A stretch of DNA of 34,795 nt from positions 1 through 34,795 of the forward strand of contig JAVBMJ010000037.1 of the NCBI GenBank assembly GCA_031552535.1, read 5' to 3'. Source of the DNA: JAVBMJ01 sp031552535 (GTDB taxonomy: Bacteria; Bacteroidota; Bacteroidia; Bacteroidales; Rikenellaceae). The translations under genes and the position numbers were made by a program. The notes below the pieces were generated by a model. That model saw only the letters and a list, made by a program, of their open reading frames with translations, did not search any database and was not told the DNA's origin. Positions 31,473 through 34,795 of this stretch are shown here, in pieces (position 1 is the first letter of the stretch; each line of letters begins with the position of its first letter).

Positions 31473-32546
31473 ATGAAAAAACATAACTTTAACGCGGGGC
31501 CGTCGATATTGCCGCGCGTAGCCATTGAGAATGCAGCCAAGGCAATACTCGACTTCGAAGGCAGCGGCCTGTCGCTGCTCGAAATATCGCATAGGACCAA
31601 AGATTTCGAGGCAGTGATAGCCGAAGCAGACGCGTTGTTCCGCGAGTTGCTCGGGATACCCGATAATTACAAGGTACTGTTTCTGGGCGGCGGCGCGAGC
31701 ACACAGTTTTTCCAGGTCCCTTACAACCTGCTTGAGAAAAAAGCCGGCTATGTCAATACCGGCGTGTGGGCCAAGAAAGCATTGAAGGAAGCCAAGTTAT
31801 TCGGGGAGGTCGTGACCGTGGCATCAAGCGAAGACAAGAATTTTACCTATGTTCCAAAAGGTTACGATATACCAGCCGACCTGGATTATCTGCATATAAC
31901 GACCAACAACACCATTTACGGAACCGAAATGCACGAGGATATCGACTCGCCGGTGCCGGTTGTGGCCGATATGAGTTCCGACATCCTGAGCCGTCCGGTC
32001 GATGTGACCAAATACGGGCTGATATACGGGGGCGCCCAGAAAAACATGGGCCCTGCAGGGGTGACGTTCGTGATCGTCCGCGAGGATATGCTGGGCAAGG
32101 TTTCGCGCCCATTGCCTTCGATGGTCGACTATCGCAACCACATCAAGGAAGGCTCGATGCTCAACACACCTCCCGTATTCCCTGTCTATGTGGTGAAAGA
32201 GACCCTCAAGTGGCTTAAGAGCATAGGGGGCGTTCCGGCGATACATAAAATGAATCTGGAAAAGGCGGCTCTCCTGTACGACGAAATCGACAGCAACCCG
32301 ATGTTCCGCGGAACGACTGAAAAAGAGGACCGGTCGCTAATGAACATCTGCTTTGTAATGACACCCGAGTACGAACATCTCGGCGACGAGTTCTTCAACT
32401 TCGCCAAAGGCCGAGGCATGATAGGCATCAAAGGCCACCGTCTGGTCGGCGGATTCAGGGCATCGTGCTACAATGCACTACCCAAGGAGAGTGTCGAAGC
32501 ATTGGTAGAATGCATGAAGGAGTTCGCTTCGATGCACGTGAAGTAA
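31473..32546 (+). CDS. serC: Phosphoserine aminotransferase
   Basis: A 357-residue class-V PLP aminotransferase converting 3-phosphohydroxypyruvate and glutamate to phosphoserine and 2-oxoglutarate; it also acts in some PLP biosynthesis routes. It opens with NFNAGPSILPRVAI, has FLGGGASTQFFQVPYNLL, the Asp of VVADMSSDILSRP, and the PLP lysine Lys190 in YGGAQKNMGPAGV. KGHRLVGGFRASCYNALP near the C-terminus binds the phosphate. The length is standard. It is followed by serA 138 bases later on the same strand, so the pair supplies serine synthesis; the phosphatase serB is not in the window. Confidence 0.96.
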   Translation: MKKHNFNAGPSILPRVAIENAAKAILDFEGSGLSLLEISHRTKDFEAVIAEADALFRELLGIPDNYKVLFLGGGASTQFFQVPYNLLEKKAGYVNTGVWAKKALKEAKLFGEVVTVASSEDKNFTYVPKGYDIPADLDYLHITTNNTIYGTEMHEDIDSPVPVVADMSSDILSRPVDVTKYGLIYGGAQKNMGPAGVTFVIVREDMLGKVSRPLPSMVDYRNHIKEGSMLNTPPVFPVYVVKETLKWLKSIGGVPAIHKMNLEKAALLYDEIDSNPMFRGTTEKEDRSLMNICFVMTPEYEHLGDEFFNFAKGRGMIGIKGHRLVGGFRASCYNALPKESVEALVECMKEFASMHVK

Positions 32547-32554
32547 AAGCCTTT

Positions 32555-32597
32555 TTGCGTCCGTATGATTCTCCGGGGGAGAATCATACGGACGCAA
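32555..32597. promoter_or_regulatory. Perfect 20-bp hairpin between serC and serA
   Basis: TTGCGTCCGTATGATTCTCC (32555-32574) pairs perfectly with 32578-32597 over a GGG loop, starting 8 bases after the serC stop. No U tract follows on the plus strand, so partial termination, mRNA protection or processing between serC and serA are all possible. Confidence 0.6.
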
Positions 32598-32684
32598 GAT
32601 ACTACACCAATGGCATATACAATCACATACCAACCCAGGAAAATCGAGAAAGCAGTGAGTTTTCTCACATTAACAGATTTTGTT

Positions 32685-33608
32685 ATGAAAATATTGGTTG
32701 CCACCGAGAAACCGTTTGCCCGGAGCGCGGTAGACGGTATCCGTAAAATCGTTGAAGAGGCGGGTTATGAATTTGCCCTGCTGGAGAAGTACACCGACAA
32801 TGCGCAGTTACTGTCGGCCGTGGCCGACGCCGACGCGTTGATAGTCCGTAGCGACAAAGTGACCGCCGAAGTGGTTGCCGCCGCCAACAACCTTAAAATA
32901 GTCGTGCGCGCCGGTGCGGGCTACGACAACGTCGATCTGGAAGCTTGTTCTGCCCGTGGTATCGTGGTCATGAACACACCGGGACAGAATTCCAATGCCG
33001 TTGCGGAGTTGGCACTCGGGATGATGATCTACATGGCCCGTAACCAGTTCAAGCCGGGCACAGGCACCGAGATCAGCGGTAAGACGCTGGGCTTGCATGC
33101 CTACGGTAACGTGGGACGCATAGTTTCACGCCATGGGAAAGCCTTTGGGATGAAGGTCATTGCTTACGACCCTTATGTCACGAACAAAAGTATTTTCAAA
33201 TGCGATGATGTATGGGCCGTGGGCAGTGTGGAGGAACTTTATTCGAAGAGCGACTACCTGTCATTACATATTCCCGCTACCGCCGAAACGAAAAAATCGG
33301 TGGGTTACACCCTGCTTTCACATCTTCCGAAGGGAGCCACAATTGTCAACACGGCCCGCAAGGAAATTATAGACGAAGAGGGATTGATCAAAGTGATGGA
33401 GGAACGTCCCGACCTGAAATATGTTTCGGACATTGCCCCGGACGCATTGACGCTGATGAAGGAAAAATTTGGCGACCGCGTTTTCGCCACGTCGAAGAAG
33501 ATGGGAGCCGAAACAGCCGAGGCAAACGTAAATGCCGGGCTGGCCGCAGCACGCCAGATAGTGGAGTTTTTCAAGGACGGGAACACAAAATTCCAGGTCA
33601 ACAAATAG
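32685..33608 (+). CDS. serA: D-3-phosphoglycerate dehydrogenase, short lysine-type
   Basis: A 307-residue enzyme oxidising 3-phosphoglycerate to 3-phosphohydroxypyruvate, the first step of serine synthesis. The NAD-binding domain carries AYGNVGRI (139-146), with alanine in place of the first glycine; the catalytic Arg225 is in NTARKEI. The usual histidine (PHLGA) is Lys272 in SKKMGAET, and the usual glutamate region reads SDIAPD. I recall Entamoeba histolytica and Bacteroides PGDH sharing this lysine form. There is no ACT or ASB regulatory domain, so serine feedback inhibition is not expected. The start at 32685 gives the family N-terminus MKILVATEKPF. It belongs with serC. Confidence 0.92.
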   Translation: MKILVATEKPFARSAVDGIRKIVEEAGYEFALLEKYTDNAQLLSAVADADALIVRSDKVTAEVVAAANNLKIVVRAGAGYDNVDLEACSARGIVVMNTPGQNSNAVAELALGMMIYMARNQFKPGTGTEISGKTLGLHAYGNVGRIVSRHGKAFGMKVIAYDPYVTNKSIFKCDDVWAVGSVEELYSKSDYLSLHIPATAETKKSVGYTLLSHLPKGATIVNTARKEIIDEEGLIKVMEERPDLKYVSDIAPDALTLMKEKFGDRVFATSKKMGAETAEANVNAGLAAARQIVEFFKDGNTKFQVNK

Positions 33609-33692
33609 GTCGCAGCTTTAAAAACGCAGGCAATCTTCTACGGCACACTCCCCGACCGGTTTTGGCATATTCATTGTTCAATGTAAATACTG

Positions 33693-33733
33693 AGAAACTG
33701 TTTAATTTTCCATAGGAAAATTAAACAAACTCT
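33693..33733. repeat. Short palindromic repeat after serA
   Basis: A nearly perfect 41-base palindrome: the left arm is AGAAACTGTTTAATTTTCC and the right arm, from its end, AGAGTTTGTTTAATTTTCC, around ATA. It lies 84 bases after the serA stop and could fold as a terminator-like hairpin in either direction. Confidence 0.7.
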
Positions 33734-33839
33734 GACGGGTGGATGCGCATAAGAAATATATGTCATCGCCTGACTATGAACCGGAACCCGATGCGGACAG
33801 TACAAACTGTGGCACAGAGGGTTCATAAAATCCATGGGT

Positions 33840-34433
33840 ATGAAAAAAATTATCGTCACATGCATCACATGTTTATTGGTTTTGAGCGCATCGGCACAAG
33901 GCAGGCTTGGAATACAGGCCGGCGCTACGTTTACCGACCTGAAACTGTCGGATGCTTCGATGGACAAGGACATGTTCGATTCTAAGACAGGCTTCCTGGC
34001 CGGTATCACTTACGATCTGAAGTTGGTAGGTCCTTTGAGCCTGAATACGGGATTGTTCTACGTACAACGCAGTGTTAAGGAGGATGGTTCCGCGACAGGA
34101 GACCCCAGCAGTACCGACAGGTTCTCGTCGATAGAATTGCCGGCCAACCTGAAGTTCACTTTTCCCCTGCCGGTCGTAAATCCTTTTGTGATAGCCGGCC
34201 CGTATCTGGATTGCGGGGTTTCGGCTAAAGCCGGAGGTAAGAAACTCGATTACGGCGACGACCTCAACCGGTTCAATTACGGGTTGGCATTCGGCGCCGG
34301 AGTTGATCTGTTCAAACGGATAAGGGTGATGTACCAGTACGACCTGGGGCTCTCCGATATGACCACTTCGGTCGCGGACGCCATCAAAACCAAGCCCCGT
34401 GGTTCGCGTATATCGGCTGCAATATTGTTCTGA
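33840..34433 (+). CDS. Outer-membrane beta-barrel (porin-like) protein
   Basis: A 197-residue exported protein. The signal peptide MKKIIVTCITCLLVLSASAQ is followed by GRLGIQAGATFTDLKLSD, alternating beta-strands (GFLAGITYDLKL, LSLNTGLFYVQRS, RFSSIELPANLKFTF) and a C-terminal phenylalanine in RISAAILF, typical of BamA-assembled barrels. It fits the 'outer membrane protein beta-barrel'/PorT-like family widespread in Bacteroidota; size suggests eight strands. The ligand or role is unknown. I prefer the ATG at 33840 over 33834. It is monocistronic and ends in the hairpin at 34486-34527. Confidence 0.85.
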   Translation: MKKIIVTCITCLLVLSASAQGRLGIQAGATFTDLKLSDASMDKDMFDSKTGFLAGITYDLKLVGPLSLNTGLFYVQRSVKEDGSATGDPSSTDRFSSIELPANLKFTFPLPVVNPFVIAGPYLDCGVSAKAGGKKLDYGDDLNRFNYGLAFGAGVDLFKRIRVMYQYDLGLSDMTTSVADAIKTKPRGSRISAAILF

Positions 34434-34485
34434 CGACCGGCAGCGGGGTCGGATAAACATCGGCGGCGTTGCGGCATAAACCTTA

Positions 34486-34527
34486 AAGAATCTGTCTGAC
34501 CTTCCGGTGAAGATCAGACAGATTCTT
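34486..34527 (+). terminator. Terminator hairpin of the repeat family after the barrel gene
   Basis: AAGAATCTGTCTGA pairs perfectly with TCAGACAGATTCTT, and CTTC-CGGT-GAAG continues the stem after a C/A mismatch. The outer arms AGAATCTGTCTGA match the repeat at 30519 (AGAATCTGTCTAA). It lies 52 bases after the stop and is followed by AATAAAAA rather than T, so it may act on either strand. Confidence 0.65.
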
Positions 34528-34795
34528 AATAAAAACAGTTCAAGCTAACCCGGCGCCCGACTCAAGCATGCAGGCGCACGTAAAATCACACAACATATGC
34601 GAATTAAGAGTTGGATTAAATTCGAATATGTATATTAATTTATTGCATATAAGTGAATTGCCGCCAATAATTACAGAATTTCTGTTTTCAGTCCGCAGCC
34701 AGCGGTGGGCGTAAATCGAAGCCGGAGGCGCGCGATCAGTCCGCAGCTTAGGGTGACTTCGGGCTGTGAACTTTGCAGACAAAGTTCATAAAACT
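34528..34795. other. Window end, no gene
   Basis: No gene is supported here. A small hairpin, TGAACTTTG (34767-34775) with CAAAGTTCA (34780-34788) over CAGA, lies near the end and could terminate a minus-strand or incoming gene. The rest is AT-rich, then G-rich, without recognisable features. Confidence 0.45.

Noticed and set aside
34540..34782. An 80-codon minus-strand frame at the window end
   Set aside because: No family resemblance, no ribosome-binding site or promoter, and it overlaps a hairpin; probably chance.

Overview
This window reads as chromosomal DNA of a member of the Bacteroidota, order Bacteroidales; a Rikenellaceae/Alistipes-type gut organism is my best guess but cannot be proved from here. 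The reasons are a SusC/SusD pair with surface lipoproteins, an ECF sigma/FecR pair, promoters of the TTTG/TAnnTTTG type, a tRNA gene without encoded CCA, the carboxynorspermidine route to spermidine, and a PGDH with lysine in place of the catalytic histidine. The first ~105 bases are G/T homopolymer-rich and look like a poor contig end.

Layout: (1) 121-4616 housekeeping and envelope sugar genes: a META-domain lipoprotein, ridA, a divergent ugd-uxs operon (UDP-glucose to UDP-glucuronate to UDP-xylose) and a lone rfbA. (2) 5006-17449, a glycan-utilisation locus: ECF sigma, FecR anti-sigma, SusC with an N-terminal STN domain, SusD, a GH18-fold lipoprotein whose active site is lost, a DUF1735-LamG lipoprotein, a DUF1735-GH18 endo-beta-N-acetylglucosaminidase with its acid residues intact, and a BACON-LRR lipoprotein. 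The set most resembles N-glycan loci of Bacteroides. The sigma/FecR/STN trio suggests that substrate binding at SusC switches the locus on. No mannosidase or other exo-glycosidase is present, so the released glycan must be trimmed elsewhere. (3) 17913-23706, on the minus strand, rseC-like then rnfB-C-D-G-E-A, the ion-pumping ferredoxin:NAD+ oxidoreductase. (4) 23894-25024, a small helical-repeat protein and a YjbR protein. (5) 25275-26630, tRNA-Thr(CGT) beside an AT-rich patch holding an orphan lipoprotein and a long inverted repeat. (6) 26630-30484, a GNAT-like protein divergent from the two-gene spermidine pathway (carboxynorspermidine dehydrogenase, nspC). (7) 31473-34433, serC, serA and a small outer-membrane beta-barrel.

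The least ordinary feature is a dispersed family of palindromes whose arms read roughly AGAAACTGTTTAAATTTTCC. I count ten copies or half copies in intergenic DNA: short ones of about 32-46 bp and long ones of about 120-165 bp that share internal sequence. Two copies are preceded by a second element with invariant GTGAAAGCCG and GCCG(A/G)GGCAC segments around a hairpin whose stems differ between copies but still pair, which points to a conserved folded RNA or DNA structure. I do not recognise either element from known families.
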